Shown in pieces: positions 6,320-15,572 of a stretch of 64,000 bases of DNA. Position numbers and translations under genes: made by a program. Each line of letters begins with the position of its first letter. Position 1 is the first letter of the stretch. A model generated the notes under the pieces. The model had not been told where the DNA came from and did not search any database. It saw only the letters and a list, made by a program, of their open reading frames with translations. Source of the DNA: Jiangella muralis (GTDB taxonomy: Bacteria; Actinomycetota; Actinomycetes; Jiangellales; Jiangellaceae); assembly GCF_001270745.1 (NCBI RefSeq), contig NZ_KQ434751.1, positions 38,166-102,165 on the forward strand. Direction: 5' to 3'.

Positions 6320-8589
6320 CGGGAGGTCCTCTCCGGAGCGGTGACGGTGACGGTCTCGGACACCTCGACGGCGCCTCGCGGCAGCGACGGGTGGGTGACG
6401 CCGGTGATGTCGACGGTGACGGCGTCCGCGTCGGGCACGGTGCGGCGCAGCACGCAGCTGCCGTCGTCGCCGGTCACGCAGGTGGTGGCCCGGTCGGGCC
6501 GCCACGCGGCCGACACGCTGGCGCCGGCCAGCGGGGCACCGTCGCGGTCCAGCACGGTGACGGTGACGAACGCCTGCCACAGCCGGGACCGGTCCGGGTG
6601 GCCCACCCACGACGACGTCGCCGACGCGGACACCGGGGCGAACAGCTCGCCGGGCACGTCGAGACGCACGAGCGTGCGGCCCTGCACGGCGAACAGCGCC
6701 GTGCCGTCCGGCGTCGCGGCGACCGAGGGCGGGCCGTACCACTCGCCGGCGAGGCCGGTGTAGACGGTCGAGACGACCGGCGCGCCCGGTTCGGGCCAGG
6801 TCAGCCGGAAGATCGACTTGCCGTCGGTCGTGTAGACGCCGGTGGCCGACGGCGTCAGGATCGACGCGTTGACGCCCAGGGCGTGCTCCCACCGCACCGC
6901 GCCGGTCGCGGGGTCGAGCCCGAACAGCCGGCCGGTCGAGGTCAGGCCGACCAGCTCGGCGCCGATCAGCTGGAGATCGCCGACGACGGTGGCGCCGGCG
7001 GGTGCGGGCACCGACCAGCGCACCGCGCCGGTGTCCGCGTCGACGGCGGCGACCTCGGCACGGGTCGCGATCGGGGTGGTGCCGTTGCCGGTCTTGATGT
7101 CGCTGCCGATATAGACGGTGCCGCCCTCGGCGGTGACGGCGGAGATCGTCTGGTCCTCGACGATGTCGCGGTAGACGTCGAGACCGCCGTTCGCGGTGTC
7201 GTACACGGCCAGCGCGCCGCCGTAGCGGCCGTAGTCCGGCTCGGTGCCGACGTAGAGCCGGCCAGTGCCGTCGTCGAGGAACGAGTCGCGCGGCCGGGTC
7301 TGCTCGTGGCCGATCTCCGCGAGTGGACGCACGGGCCCGGCGACCGAGGGCAGCTCGTAGATCAGCGCCCTGGTGTAGACGGACAGATAGACGGTGTCGC
7401 CGGCAGGCCACAGCGACTTCGCCTCGCCGGGGACGAAGACCCTGCTGCTGGTGCCGGTGGCGAGGTCGTGGATCTGGACGCCGCCGGAGCCGGACACGTA
7501 CACGTGCTCGCCGTCGGTGGCCAGCGCCATCGGCCCTTCCGGGCTCGGGGTGACGCCGGCGGCGTCCAGCGGCAGCCCGGTGACGGCGCCGTCGCCCGGG
7601 TCGTAGGCATAGGCGAGGCCGTCGACCAGGCCCCAGACCCGGCCGTCGTGGAAGGTGAGGCCGCTGGCCGCCTTCTCCGGCGCCGGTACGGCCAGCGCCT
7701 CGGCGGTGCCCGACCACAGGTCGTAGCCGTACAGCGTTCCCGACGGGCGGGCGGCGAAGTAGGCGCGGCCCGGCTCGCCACCGGTGACCGCGACGACGAA
7801 CGTCTCCGCCGGCGCCTGGACCAGCTCGTACCGGGACGGGTCCGCGGTGTCCAGCGCGAGCAGCTGGCCGCGCGGCGAGATGCCACCGAGCAGCACGCCG
7901 TCGTGCAGGGCCAGCGACGACACGAAGGTGGCGCCGGCGAGGTCCGGGGGAGTGAGGTCGGTGACCTCGAGGGTGGCCCGGTCGATGCGCACCAGCGACG
8001 CGGCCGAGCCGATGCCGGCGTAGAGGTAGCGCTCGTCGGACACCAGCGCACGCACGTAGTCCTGGCCCGGCACGGTCACGCCCAGGTCGGTGACGGCCCC
8101 GGTGGCCGGGTCGTAGGCGAAGATCCGCCCGCCGGACGACTCGAAGGTCCCGGCGTACACCATGCCGTCGGGTGCGACGGTCAGCGCGTAGACGACCGCG
8201 CCGGAGCCGCCGGCCGTCAGGATCTCCTCGGCCGTGCCGGTCACGGTGTCGACGCGGAAGAGCTTGGCCGGCGTGTACGTGCCGACGTAGACATCGGTGC
8301 CGGACACCGCGCTGACCCAGGCGCCGGATCCGGCCGGCAGTGGGATCTGGTCGACCGCGAGACCGGTGGCCGGGTCCAGCCCGATCAGGGCCGGCGGTTT
8401 GGCCTGCCGGGTCGAGAACCACAGCACGTCGCCGATGAAGTCACCCGAGCCCGTCGGCGTCGCCACGCTGGCCGGCCCGAGCGGCTCGGCGGTCCACGCC
8501 GCGTCCTCGGCTGGTGTGGACGCGGCCGCAGGCCATGGCACCAGCAACGAGAGCACGAGCACGAGTAGGGCGAGCAGACGTGGACGCAT
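6316..8589 (-). CDS. Secreted beta-propeller protein with C-terminal Ig-like domain
   Basis: 757 residues. A Sec signal peptide (basic MRPR, then a Leu/Val-rich core, cleavage near AAAS) is followed by propeller repeats with VYVGTYTPAKLFRVD and VYAGTFESSGGRIFAYDPATG-like blades over roughly residues 40-640. The last ~110 residues differ: WQAFVTVTVLDRDGAPLAGA and a Cys pair resemble an Ig-like or carboxypeptidase-regulatory domain, often used for surface or carbohydrate attachment. The start is secure: AAGGAGG lies five bases before ATG 8589. It is the first gene of a two-gene operon with the Tat paralogue. The promoter carries operator 8637-8650 over its -35. The ligand or substrate is unknown. 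Confidence 0.8.
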   Translation of the reverse strand: MRPRLLALLVLVLSLLVPWPAAASTPAEDAAWTAEPLGPASVATPTGSGDFIGDVLWFSTRQAKPPALIGLDPATGLAVDQIPLPAGSGAWVSAVSGTDVYVGTYTPAKLFRVDTVTGTAEEILTAGGSGAVVYALTVAPDGMVYAGTFESSGGRIFAYDPATGAVTDLGVTVPGQDYVRALVSDERYLYAGIGSAASLVRIDRATLEVTDLTPPDLAGATFVSSLALHDGVLLGGISPRGQLLALDTADPSRYELVQAPAETFVVAVTGGEPGRAYFAARPSGTLYGYDLWSGTAEALAVPAPEKAASGLTFHDGRVWGLVDGLAYAYDPGDGAVTGLPLDAAGVTPSPEGPMALATDGEHVYVSGSGGVQIHDLATGTSSRVFVPGEAKSLWPAGDTVYLSVYTRALIYELPSVAGPVRPLAEIGHEQTRPRDSFLDDGTGRLYVGTEPDYGRYGGALAVYDTANGGLDVYRDIVEDQTISAVTAEGGTVYIGSDIKTGNGTTPIATRAEVAAVDADTGAVRWSVPAPAGATVVGDLQLIGAELVGLTSTGRLFGLDPATGAVRWEHALGVNASILTPSATGVYTTDGKSIFRLTWPEPGAPVVSTVYTGLAGEWYGPPSVAATPDGTALFAVQGRTLVRLDVPGELFAPVSASATSSWVGHPDRSRLWQAFVTVTVLDRDGAPLAGASVSAAWRPDRATTCVTGDDGSCVLRRTVPDADAVTVDITGVTHPSLPRGAVEVSETVTVTAPERTSR

Positions 8590-8615
8590 ACGGCCTCCTT
8601 GGCTGAAGTGGCCGC

Positions 8616-8650
8616 AGCGTAGCCGCGCCGATATATACGGTCAAGGCCGT
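8616..8650 (-). promoter_or_regulatory. Promoter and operator copy A (propeller operon)
   Basis: On the minus strand, TTGACC (8644-8639), 17 bases, then TACGCT (8621-8616): a strong actinobacterial sigma-70 promoter 27 bp upstream of ATG 8589. The dyad ACGGTCAAGGCCGT occupies 8637-8650 and covers the -35 hexamer. It is one of six related dyads in the cluster. Confidence 0.75.
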
Positions 8651-8709
8651 TATTATGGGTTGCTGGATATCGATCGGCGAACAACCCGCGACGCGCGGCC
8701 CGCGGCACC

Positions 8710-8751
8710 TTGACGGCTGACATCGGCAGCTGTAGTTTCGGCCCAGGCCGG
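8710..8751 (+). promoter_or_regulatory. Promoter and operator copy C (ABC transporter operon)
   Basis: TTGACG (8710-8715), 17 bases, TAGTTT (8733-8738), followed by the dyad TCGGCCCAGGCCGG at 8738-8751, which touches the -10 and covers the expected transcription start. The position suits repression. The operon downstream starts at GTG 8784 behind AAGGAGG (8771-8777). Confidence 0.75.
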
Positions 8752-8783
8752 TATTCGCCGGCTCCTGGGCAAGGAGGATTCCG

Positions 8784-10046
8784 GTGCGAGTTCGAAGTGT
8801 GGCAGTCGCGGCGGCAGCCGCGCTGACCGTGGCCGCGTGCGGCGGGTCTGATGACGACACGGCCGGTGGTGATGGTGGCGGCTCGGCCGAGGTCACGGTG
8901 TGGATGTACCCGGTCATTCCGGACCAGGACGCCAGCATCGCGTTCTGGGACCAGGTCGAGGCCGACTTCGAGGCCGAGCACGACGACATCGACCTGACCA
9001 TCGAGCAGCAGCCGTGGGAGGGCAGGGACGAGAAGATCGCCACCGCGATCGCCTCCGGCCAGGGCCCGGACCTCGTGCTGCTCACGCCCGACCAGACCCT
9101 GCAGTACCAGGTCAGCGGCGGCCTGAAGCCGCTCGACGGCGCCGTCGAGGACGACCGCGACGCCTACCTGCCGAGCGCGCTGGACGTCGTCACCTTCGAG
9201 GACGAGCTGTACGGTGTGCCGATCTACCACACCAGCACCACGACGGCCTACAACATGGCCGCGTTCCAGGCGGCCGGCTTCACCGAGCCGCCGGCCACGT
9301 GGGACGACGTCATGGCGGCGGCGCCCGCGCTGGCGGCGAACGGCGTCTCGGTCCTCGACTACTCCGGCTCCCCGGAGACGACGCTGAACCTCACCTTCTA
9401 CCCGCTGTTGTGGCAGGCCGGCGGCACCGTCTTCACCGAGGACGGCTCCGACGTGGCCTTCGACGGGCCGGAGGGCCTGGAGGCGCTGCAGTTCCTGCTC
9501 GACCTCCAGGAGGCCGGCGGGCTGCCGGCCGAGGCGGCGACGAAGACGAACCTCGTCGACGGCGGGCCGCTGACCACGGGCGCGACGGCCATGACGTACT
9601 CCATCACGCTGCCGGACATCCAGATCATGCGCACCAGCCTCGGCGCCGAGAACGTGGTGGTCGGCGCGCCGCTGGCCGGCGAAGAGCAGGTGAGCTTCGG
9701 CATCCCCGGCGTCCTGGCGCTGACCAGTATCAACGACGACGAGGATGCGGCGTACGAGGTGGCGTCGTTCATCGCGAGCCCGGACGTCAACGCGGCGCTG
9801 AACGCGGAGGCCGGCACGTTCCCGGCCCGCACCGACGTCGAGGACCCCACCGGCGACGACGCGCTGGCGACGCTCAGCGACGCGCTGCAGTACGCTCGCC
9901 CGGGCGAGGTCGAGCCGACCTCCCGTCAGGTCATGACGGTGCTATCGGCGCAGCTGCAGGCCGCTCTGCAGGGCTCGAAGTCGCCCGAGGACGCGCTGGC
10001 CGACGCCGCCTCGGAGGCGCGCGACCTGATCGCCCGTGGCGGCTGA
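8784..10046 (+). CDS. Extracellular solute-binding lipoprotein, sugar ABC importer
   Basis: 420 residues with a lipoprotein signal (MRVRSVAVAAAAALTVAACG, lipobox VAAC), a Ser/Asp/Gly linker, and a family 1 solute-binding fold starting VTVWMYPVIPDQD. Proteins of this type capture mono- or oligosaccharides and deliver them to two six-helix permeases. The next two genes encode such permeases, so this is a CUT1-type importer. No ATPase gene follows; as in many actinomycetes a shared MsiK-type ATPase elsewhere probably drives it. The GTG start is set by AAGGAGG six bases upstream. It is transcribed from the promoter at 8710-8738 with an operator over the start region. The ligand cannot be deduced. 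Confidence 0.92.
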   Translation: MRVRSVAVAAAAALTVAACGGSDDDTAGGDGGGSAEVTVWMYPVIPDQDASIAFWDQVEADFEAEHDDIDLTIEQQPWEGRDEKIATAIASGQGPDLVLLTPDQTLQYQVSGGLKPLDGAVEDDRDAYLPSALDVVTFEDELYGVPIYHTSTTTAYNMAAFQAAGFTEPPATWDDVMAAAPALAANGVSVLDYSGSPETTLNLTFYPLLWQAGGTVFTEDGSDVAFDGPEGLEALQFLLDLQEAGGLPAEAATKTNLVDGGPLTTGATAMTYSITLPDIQIMRTSLGAENVVVGAPLAGEEQVSFGIPGVLALTSINDDEDAAYEVASFIASPDVNAALNAEAGTFPARTDVEDPTGDDALATLSDALQYARPGEVEPTSRQVMTVLSAQLQAALQGSKSPEDALADAASEARDLIARGG

Positions 10047-10121
10047 CGCCCCGGCCGACACCGCCGTGACCAGGGCGGCCGCCGACGCGGCGGCCGCCCT
10101 GTGGCGGGCGAGGAGAACCGA

Positions 10122-11027
10122 ATGACGTTGCAACGCACGGCACCGCCTCGCCCGACGTGGCGGCAGCGGGTCCGCGACCCGGGCTGGGGCGTGATCTTCG
10201 TCCTGCCCATGCTCGTGCTGTTCGTGATCTTCCGGTTCGTGCCGAGCCTCGGCGCCGTCGGGATGAGCTTCACCGACTACCGGCTGAGCGGGGACTTCGA
10301 GTTCATCGGCGCGGAGAACTACCGCCGGCTGATCGAGGACGACCTGTTCTTCGACAGCCTGCGCGTCACGCTGATGTACGCGCTGATGTACGTGCCGCTG
10401 ACGCTGGTGGTGTCGTTGGGCACGGCGACGATGCTGCACCACGTGATCCGCGGCCGGGGGCTGTTCCGCGGGCTGTTGTTCCTGCCGTACGTCACCTCGT
10501 TCGTCATGGCCGGCATCATCTGGATCTGGATCTACGACACCGACGGCCTGATCAACGGCGCGCTGGAGCGCGTCGGCCTCGGGCCGGTGCCGTTCATCAC
10601 CGGCAACCAGGCGATGGTGCTGGGGTCGCTGGCCGTGGTGTCGGTGTGGAAGAGCTTCGGGTACTCGATGCTCATCCTGCTGGCCGGGTTGAAGAACATC
10701 CCCGAGGACGTCATGGAGGCGGCGACGCTCGACGGCGCCGGCGCGGGGGCGAAGTTCCGCCGCATCACGCTGCCGCTGCTGAAACCGGTGCTCTTCTTCG
10801 TGGTGGTCATCGAGACGATCGTGGCGTTCCAGGTGTTCGACACGATCTACGTCATGACCGGCGGCGGTCCGGCCCGCGCGTCGTACGGATTGGTGTACAT
10901 GCTGTACGACCAGGGCTTCAAGTTCTTCGACTTCGGCTACGCCGCCACCATCGGCGTCATGCTGTTCCTCGTGGTCCTCGCGATCTCGCTGGTGCAGCGC
11001 TACGTCCTGGACCGGGAGAACACGTGA
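10122..11027 (+). CDS. Carbohydrate ABC transporter permease (MalF/UgpA type)
   Basis: 301 residues with six predicted membrane helices, the first near LPMLVLFVIFRFV. The cytoplasmic loop that docks the ATPase (EAA motif) is EAATLDGAGAGAKFRRITLP. Together with the next gene it forms the heterodimeric channel of the importer whose binding protein is encoded upstream. Start ATG 10122 is preceded by GAGGAG; the frame also has a GTG at 10101 without a ribosome site. Its TGA overlaps the following GTG. Confidence 0.92.
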   Translation: MTLQRTAPPRPTWRQRVRDPGWGVIFVLPMLVLFVIFRFVPSLGAVGMSFTDYRLSGDFEFIGAENYRRLIEDDLFFDSLRVTLMYALMYVPLTLVVSLGTATMLHHVIRGRGLFRGLLFLPYVTSFVMAGIIWIWIYDTDGLINGALERVGLGPVPFITGNQAMVLGSLAVVSVWKSFGYSMLILLAGLKNIPEDVMEAATLDGAGAGAKFRRITLPLLKPVLFFVVVIETIVAFQVFDTIYVMTGGGPARASYGLVYMLYDQGFKFFDFGYAATIGVMLFLVVLAISLVQRYVLDRENT

Positions 11028-11896
11028 CCACGCTCACCGCACCGCCCGCGACGGCGACGACGCGGCCGCCCACGCGGAAGCGCCGACGCCGTTCCGGGGC
11101 CAACGCCTGGCTGACCGTCCTGCTGATCCTGGCGTCGGTCTTCACCGTGCTGCCGTTCATCGCGGTGTTCGTGCTGGCGATCACGCCCGAGGGCGCGCAG
11201 ACCATCCCGCAGAAGATGCCGGACGAGGTGACGCTGGACAACCTGTCCGCGGTGCTGTCGGCGTCGTCGTTCCTGCGCTGGACGCTGAACTCGTTCGTCT
11301 TCTCGATCGTCTCCGTGGTGATCATCCTGCTGGCGGCCGCGATGGCCGGGTACGCCTTCGCCCGCAAGCGGTTCCCGGGCAGCAACGCGCTGATGTGGTC
11401 GTTCCTCGCGACGCTGATGGTGCCGGCGCAGGCCACGCTGATCCCGATGTTCGTGCTGGTGTCGCGGATGGAGGGCGTCAACACGTTCTGGGGGCTGATC
11501 GTCCCGACGCTGGCGAACTCGCAGTCGGTCTTCCTGATGCGGCAGTTCATCAAGGACCTGCCCGACGACCTGTTCGACGCGGCGAAGATCGACGGCGCGG
11601 GGGAGTGGACGGTGTTCTGGCGGCTGGTGCTGCCGCTCACCAAGCCGGTCCTGGCGACGTTGGGCATCTTCGTGTTCCTGTGGCACTGGAACGACTTCCT
11701 GTGGCCGCTGGTGATCGCGCAGACCGACGACATGCGCACGCTGACGGTCGGCCTGTCGACGCTGAACGCCGAGACGGTGACGCGGGCGCGCATCATGGCG
11801 TCGGCGGCCATCAGCGTGGTCCCGTGCCTGATCATCTTCGGCGTGTTGCAGCGATACCTGGTGAACAGCATCGCGACGACCGGTTTGAAGGGCTGA
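11024..11896 (+). CDS. Carbohydrate ABC transporter permease (MalG/UgpE type)
   Basis: 290 residues, six membrane helices after a basic N-terminal tail (RKRRRRSG), with the EAA loop AAKIDGAGEWTVFWRLVLPL. It is the partner of the upstream permease. GTG 11024 overlaps the preceding TGA (GTGA), so translation is probably coupled. The next gene begins ten bases after its stop, tying the importer to two amidohydrolase-fold proteins and an aminotransferase, which implies that the imported compound is their substrate. Confidence 0.92.
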   Translation: MTTLTAPPATATTRPPTRKRRRRSGANAWLTVLLILASVFTVLPFIAVFVLAITPEGAQTIPQKMPDEVTLDNLSAVLSASSFLRWTLNSFVFSIVSVVIILLAAAMAGYAFARKRFPGSNALMWSFLATLMVPAQATLIPMFVLVSRMEGVNTFWGLIVPTLANSQSVFLMRQFIKDLPDDLFDAAKIDGAGEWTVFWRLVLPLTKPVLATLGIFVFLWHWNDFLWPLVIAQTDDMRTLTVGLSTLNAETVTRARIMASAAISVVPCLIIFGVLQRYLVNSIATTGLKG

Positions 11897-11905
11897 CACC
11901 CCCTA

Positions 11906-12628
11906 GTGCGGATCTTCGACGCCCACCGGCTGCTCGGCCCGATCCCCGGCGACCACGTGCCGTCCGCGGACGTCGCGGGGCTGCTCGCGGAGTTGGACCA
12001 CCTCGGCATCGACGGCGCCGCCGTCACGCCGAGCGGCGGGCTGTACGGCGACCCCGCCACCGAGCAGCCCGCCGAGGCCCGGCACGAGCGGCTGGTCACC
12101 GTCCCGGTCGTCCTGCCCGCGGTGCCCGGGGCCGGCTGGCCGGGCGACCCGGGCATCGTCGTCGCGTCCGCACCGGCGATGGTGCGGGCCTGCCCGGTGC
12201 GGCACCGGTTCGCGCTGACCGGGCCGGTGGCGCTGGGCTGGTGGCAGGAGCTGGCCGCGGCCGGCATCCCGCTGGCGCTGGACGCCGGCGAGACCGGCCT
12301 GGACCGCATCCGCGCCCTGCTGACGGCGGTGCCGGAGCTGCGGGTGCTGGTGCTCTCGCCCGGCTACCGGTCGCTGCGCGAACTGGCCGAGTTGCTGGCC
12401 GCCCACCCGGGCGCGTCCGTCGAGACCGGCACGCTGGTCGCGGCCGGCGCGATCGAGTGGCTGGCCCGCCGGGCCGGCGCGCACCGGCTGGTGTTCGGCA
12501 CCGGGGCGCCGGTGTGGGACGACGCCGGCCCGCGGTTCCAGCTGGAGCACCTGCGGCTGCCGGACGCGGACGTCGAGCTGATCGCCTCCGGCTCGTTCGA
12601 CGCGCTGCGGGCGGGGGAGCGGCCATGA
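11906..12628 (+). CDS. Amidohydrolase-fold protein lacking metal ligands
   Basis: 240 residues resembling amidohydrolase-2 TIM barrels, but the first metal motif (normally DxHxH) reads DAHRLLG and the terminal FGTD block reads FGTGAPVW, so both metal-binding histidine and aspartate positions are altered. It is followed by a paralogue of similar size that retains these residues. The same intact/degenerate pairing occurs at 21951-23419. I infer a heteromeric enzyme or a non-catalytic partner rather than decay, because the frame is intact and the arrangement is repeated. GTG 11906 has no clear ribosome site and may depend on coupling to the permease gene ten bases upstream. Confidence 0.65.
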   Translation: MRIFDAHRLLGPIPGDHVPSADVAGLLAELDHLGIDGAAVTPSGGLYGDPATEQPAEARHERLVTVPVVLPAVPGAGWPGDPGIVVASAPAMVRACPVRHRFALTGPVALGWWQELAAAGIPLALDAGETGLDRIRALLTAVPELRVLVLSPGYRSLRELAELLAAHPGASVETGTLVAAGAIEWLARRAGAHRLVFGTGAPVWDDAGPRFQLEHLRLPDADVELIASGSFDALRAGERP

Positions 12629-13404
12629 GCCCGGTCATCGATGCGCACGGCCACGTCGGCGCGTGGGCGGACTTCTTCGTGCCCGAGCCGGACGCGGCCT
12701 GGCTGCTGGACACCAACGCGGCGATCGGCATCGACGCGGTCGGCGTGTCGCACCTGCTCGCCGTCGGCCGCGACACCGTCGCCGGCAACGAGCTGGCGCT
12801 CGCGGAGGCCGACCGGTACCCGGACCGGCTCGGCGTCTGGCTGGTCGCCGACCCGCACCATCCGGACGCGGCCGCGCTGCTGCGCGACCAGCTGGACCGG
12901 CCCGGCGTCTGGGGCCTGAAGCTGCATCCGGACACCCACCTGTGCCCGGCGACCGACCCGCGGTACGAGCCGCTGCTCGAGCTGGCCGCCGCGGCGGGCG
13001 TCCCGGTGCTGTCGCACGGGCAGACCCGCTCGCCGTACTCCGACCCCGGTGACCTCGCCGAGCTGGCCCGCCGCCACCCGGACGTCGCGCTGCTCGTCGG
13101 GCACGCCGGGCTGTGGCCGGACGGCTACGACAGCGCCGCGCGACTGGCCGCCGCCCAGCCGAACCTGTACCTGGAGATCTGCGGCTCCCGGCTCACCACC
13201 CGCTGGCTGGAGCGCATGGTCGCGATCGCCGGCGCGGACCGGGTGCTGTTCGGCACCGACGCGTGCTTCCTCGACCCGCGGCCGGGCCTGGGGAAGGTAC
13301 GCCTGGCCCGTTTGTCAGACGCCGACCGCGCGCTGGTGCTGGGCGGCAACGCCGCCCGGCTGCTCGGCCGGCGCCTTCCCACCGCCCTGCAGGAGATGCC
13401 ATGA
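12625..13404 (+). CDS. Amidohydrolase family 2 metal-dependent hydrolase
   Basis: 259 residues. It has the intact first-strand motif IDAHGH, a mid-barrel LSHGQT, GHAGLWPDGY, and the terminal FGTDACF with the catalytic aspartate. This is the pattern of the amidohydrolase-2 group (ACMSD, 2-pyrone-4,6-dicarboxylate lactonase and relatives), which hydrolyse lactones or decarboxylate ring acids using one Zn or Mn. The exact reaction is unknown. Its ATG overlaps the stop of the degenerate partner (ATGA), and its stop overlaps the aminotransferase start (ATGA), so the three products are likely made in step. Confidence 0.82.
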   Translation: MSPVIDAHGHVGAWADFFVPEPDAAWLLDTNAAIGIDAVGVSHLLAVGRDTVAGNELALAEADRYPDRLGVWLVADPHHPDAAALLRDQLDRPGVWGLKLHPDTHLCPATDPRYEPLLELAAAAGVPVLSHGQTRSPYSDPGDLAELARRHPDVALLVGHAGLWPDGYDSAARLAAAQPNLYLEICGSRLTTRWLERMVAIAGADRVLFGTDACFLDPRPGLGKVRLARLSDADRALVLGGNAARLLGRRLPTALQEMP

Positions 13405-14582
13405 CGACCCTCGCGATCGACGGCGGCACGCCCGTCCGCACCGCACCCTGGCCGGCCTGGCCGCCGCCCGCGTCGGACGCGCAGCGCAAGTTGCTCGCCG
13501 AGGTGGTCGACAGCGGGCACTGGGGCGCGACGTCCGGACCGCTGTGCGAGCGGCTGGCCGCGGAGTTCGCCGGGCGGCACGGCGCGAAGCACGGCGTCGT
13601 GCTGACGAACGGCACGCTGGCGCTGTTCGTGGCGCTGCGCGCGGCCGGCGTCCGGCCCGGCGACGAGGTGGTCGTGCCGGCCTACACGTTCGTCGCCTGC
13701 GCGACGGCGGTGCTGCTGCTCGGCGCGGTGCCGGTGGTCGCCGACGTCGACCCCGGCCACCTGCACCTGACGGCCGGCACCGTCCGGCCGGCACTGACCG
13801 ACCGGACCCGCGCCGTCATGCCCGTCCACCTGGCCGGCAGCCCGGCGCCGCTGGACGAGCTGCTGGCGCTGGCCGCCGAGCACGGGCTGGCCGTCATCGA
13901 GGACAGCGCGCAGGCGCACGGTGCGTCCTACCGCGGCCGGCCGGTCGGGTCGCACGGGACGGCGGGGACGTTCAGCTTCCAGTCCAGCAAGGCGATGACG
14001 GCCGGCGAGGGCGGGCTGATCGTCACGAACGATGACGACCTGGCCGCCCGCGTGTGGTCGGCCTGCAACGTCGGCCGGGTCCGCGACGGCGCCTGGTACC
14101 ACCACGCCGAGGTCGGCTGGAACCTGCGCATGACGGAGCTGCAGGCGGCGCTGCTGCTGCCGTGGCTGGACCGCCTGGACGACGAGGTCGCCGCGCGCGA
14201 CGCGTTCGCCCGGCGGGTGGCGGCCGGCCTGGCCGCCGCGGACCGCCCGGTCGCGGTGGTGCCGCAGCCCGCCGGGACGACGGCCGACTCGCGGCACCTG
14301 CTGATGCTGCGGGCCGCGCCGGGCGTCGATCGCGACTGGGTGAGCCGCGCCCTGGAGGCCGAGGGCGTGCCCGTCGACGCCGGTTACCCGCCGCTGGGCG
14401 GGCTGGAGCCGCTGCGGGGCCTGGCCCGGGCGCTGCCGGCGCCCGGCGCGGAGGGCGCCGCCGCGACGGTGTTCTGGTTGCGCCAGCCGCAGCTGATGGC
14501 CGGACCGGACGGCGCCGACGACGTCATCGCCGCGGCGGAGCGGGTGTTCGGCGACGACCGGGCCTTCCCGGCGTCCCGGTGA
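13401..14582 (+). CDS. DegT/DnrJ/EryC1/StrS family aminotransferase
   Basis: 393 residues starting MTTLAIDGGTPVRT, the opening typical of sugar aminotransferases and AHBA-synthase-like enzymes. The PLP lysine is in SFQSSKAMTAGEGG; the cofactor-aspartate region reads VIEDSAQAHGA. Family members transaminate keto-sugars or cyclitols, or act as dehydratases. In this operon, with an importer and hydrolases, a catabolic role on an amino-sugar or aminocyclitol is as plausible as a biosynthetic one. It is a paralogue of 20722-21954. It is the last gene of the operon, ending 18 bp from the convergent sigma factor gene. Confidence 0.88.
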   Translation: MTTLAIDGGTPVRTAPWPAWPPPASDAQRKLLAEVVDSGHWGATSGPLCERLAAEFAGRHGAKHGVVLTNGTLALFVALRAAGVRPGDEVVVPAYTFVACATAVLLLGAVPVVADVDPGHLHLTAGTVRPALTDRTRAVMPVHLAGSPAPLDELLALAAEHGLAVIEDSAQAHGASYRGRPVGSHGTAGTFSFQSSKAMTAGEGGLIVTNDDDLAARVWSACNVGRVRDGAWYHHAEVGWNLRMTELQAALLLPWLDRLDDEVAARDAFARRVAAGLAAADRPVAVVPQPAGTTADSRHLLMLRAAPGVDRDWVSRALEAEGVPVDAGYPPLGGLEPLRGLARALPAPGAEGAAATVFWLRQPQLMAGPDGADDVIAAAERVFGDDRAFPASR

Positions 14583-14600
14583 CCTCGGGCCGGCGCCGGA

Positions 14601-15563
14601 TCACCACTGGGTGACGAGCGGCGGGCCCGGCTCGTGCCGCCGCCAGGCCTCGGCGAGGCGGAGGAGGCGGGCAGGTGCGGCGACGCCGTGGACGGCGGCG
14701 ATCCTGCCGCCGGTGAGGTCGAACGTCACCGCGCCGACGACGTGGTCGCCGAGCACGAAGAGGATGGCGGGGGAGCCGTTGACGAGCGCGTAGTGGACGG
14801 CGGGCGTGCCACCGGCGAATCGCCGTTTCGCGGAGGTGGGCGTGAAACCGGCCCGGGCGATGGCCGCGATCCGTTGCGGTGTGTCGTACCGCAGCAGCGT
14901 CTCGGTCAGGCCGGCGCCGTCGGAGATCGCGGTCGCGTCGTCGGTGAGCAGCGCCACCAGCGGTTCGGTGCGGCCCGAGGCGGCGGCGGTGAAGAACTCC
15001 TCGACGATCCTGCGGGCGGCCGCCGGGTCGACGTCGCCGCCGCGGGGACGCGACGCGGTGACGCGGCGGCGGGCCCGGTGCAGGTGCTGCTGGCTGGCGG
15101 ACTCGGTGATGTCGAGGATCTCGGCGATCTCGGCGTGCGGGTAGGAGAAGGCTTCGCGCAGGAGGTAGACGGCCCGCTCCAGCGGCGACAGGCGCTCCAT
15201 GAGCGTCAGAACGGCCAGTGAGACCGATTCACGCTGCTCGTAGGTGTCGGCCGGGCCGAGCATCGGGTCGCCGGCCAGGAGCGGTTCGGGCAGCCAGGCG
15301 CCGGCGCTGCGTTCGCGGCGGACCCGCGCCGAGCGGAGCCGGTCGAGGCACAGGTGGGTGACGACCTTGGTCAGCCAGGCTTCCGGTACCTCGATCCGCT
15401 GCCGGTCGGCGGCCTGCCAGTGCAGGAACGCATCCTGCACGGCGTCCTCGGCCTCGATGGCCGACCCCAGCAGCCGGTAGGCCAGCGAGGCCAGCCGGTT
15501 CCGGCTGGCCTCGAACCGGCCGGTGTCGAAGCGATCGGTGGCGGTGCCGTCCACGCGGACCAC
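14601..15563 (-). CDS. ECF41-group RNA polymerase sigma factor (SigJ-like)
   Basis: 320 residues. Region 2 is FEASRNRLASLAYRLLGS to VQDAFLHW; region 4 is ERAVYLLREAFSYPHAEIAE with ASQQHLHRARRR. The last ~130 residues form a SnoaL-like domain with an NGSPA motif, as in ECF41 factors, where this domain takes the place of an anti-sigma factor. ECF41 genes typically sit next to a carboxymuconolactone decarboxylase, oxidoreductase or epimerase gene; here an FAD oxidoreductase lies nine bases upstream in the same operon. The frame begins at GTG 15563; other GTG codons slightly downstream are possible starts. Confidence 0.9.
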   Translation of the reverse strand: MVRVDGTATDRFDTGRFEASRNRLASLAYRLLGSAIEAEDAVQDAFLHWQAADRQRIEVPEAWLTKVVTHLCLDRLRSARVRRERSAGAWLPEPLLAGDPMLGPADTYEQRESVSLAVLTLMERLSPLERAVYLLREAFSYPHAEIAEILDITESASQQHLHRARRRVTASRPRGGDVDPAAARRIVEEFFTAAASGRTEPLVALLTDDATAISDGAGLTETLLRYDTPQRIAAIARAGFTPTSAKRRFAGGTPAVHYALVNGSPAILFVLGDHVVGAVTFDLTGGRIAAVHGVAAPARLLRLAEAWRRHEPGPPLVTQW

Positions 15564-15572
15564 GCTAGACGG

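Noticed and set aside
4370..8422. A 1350-codon open frame on the minus strand
   Set aside because: Only its last 649 codons (from 6319) form a protein with a Tat signal; the upstream part is the out-of-frame shadow of the 757-residue propeller gene.
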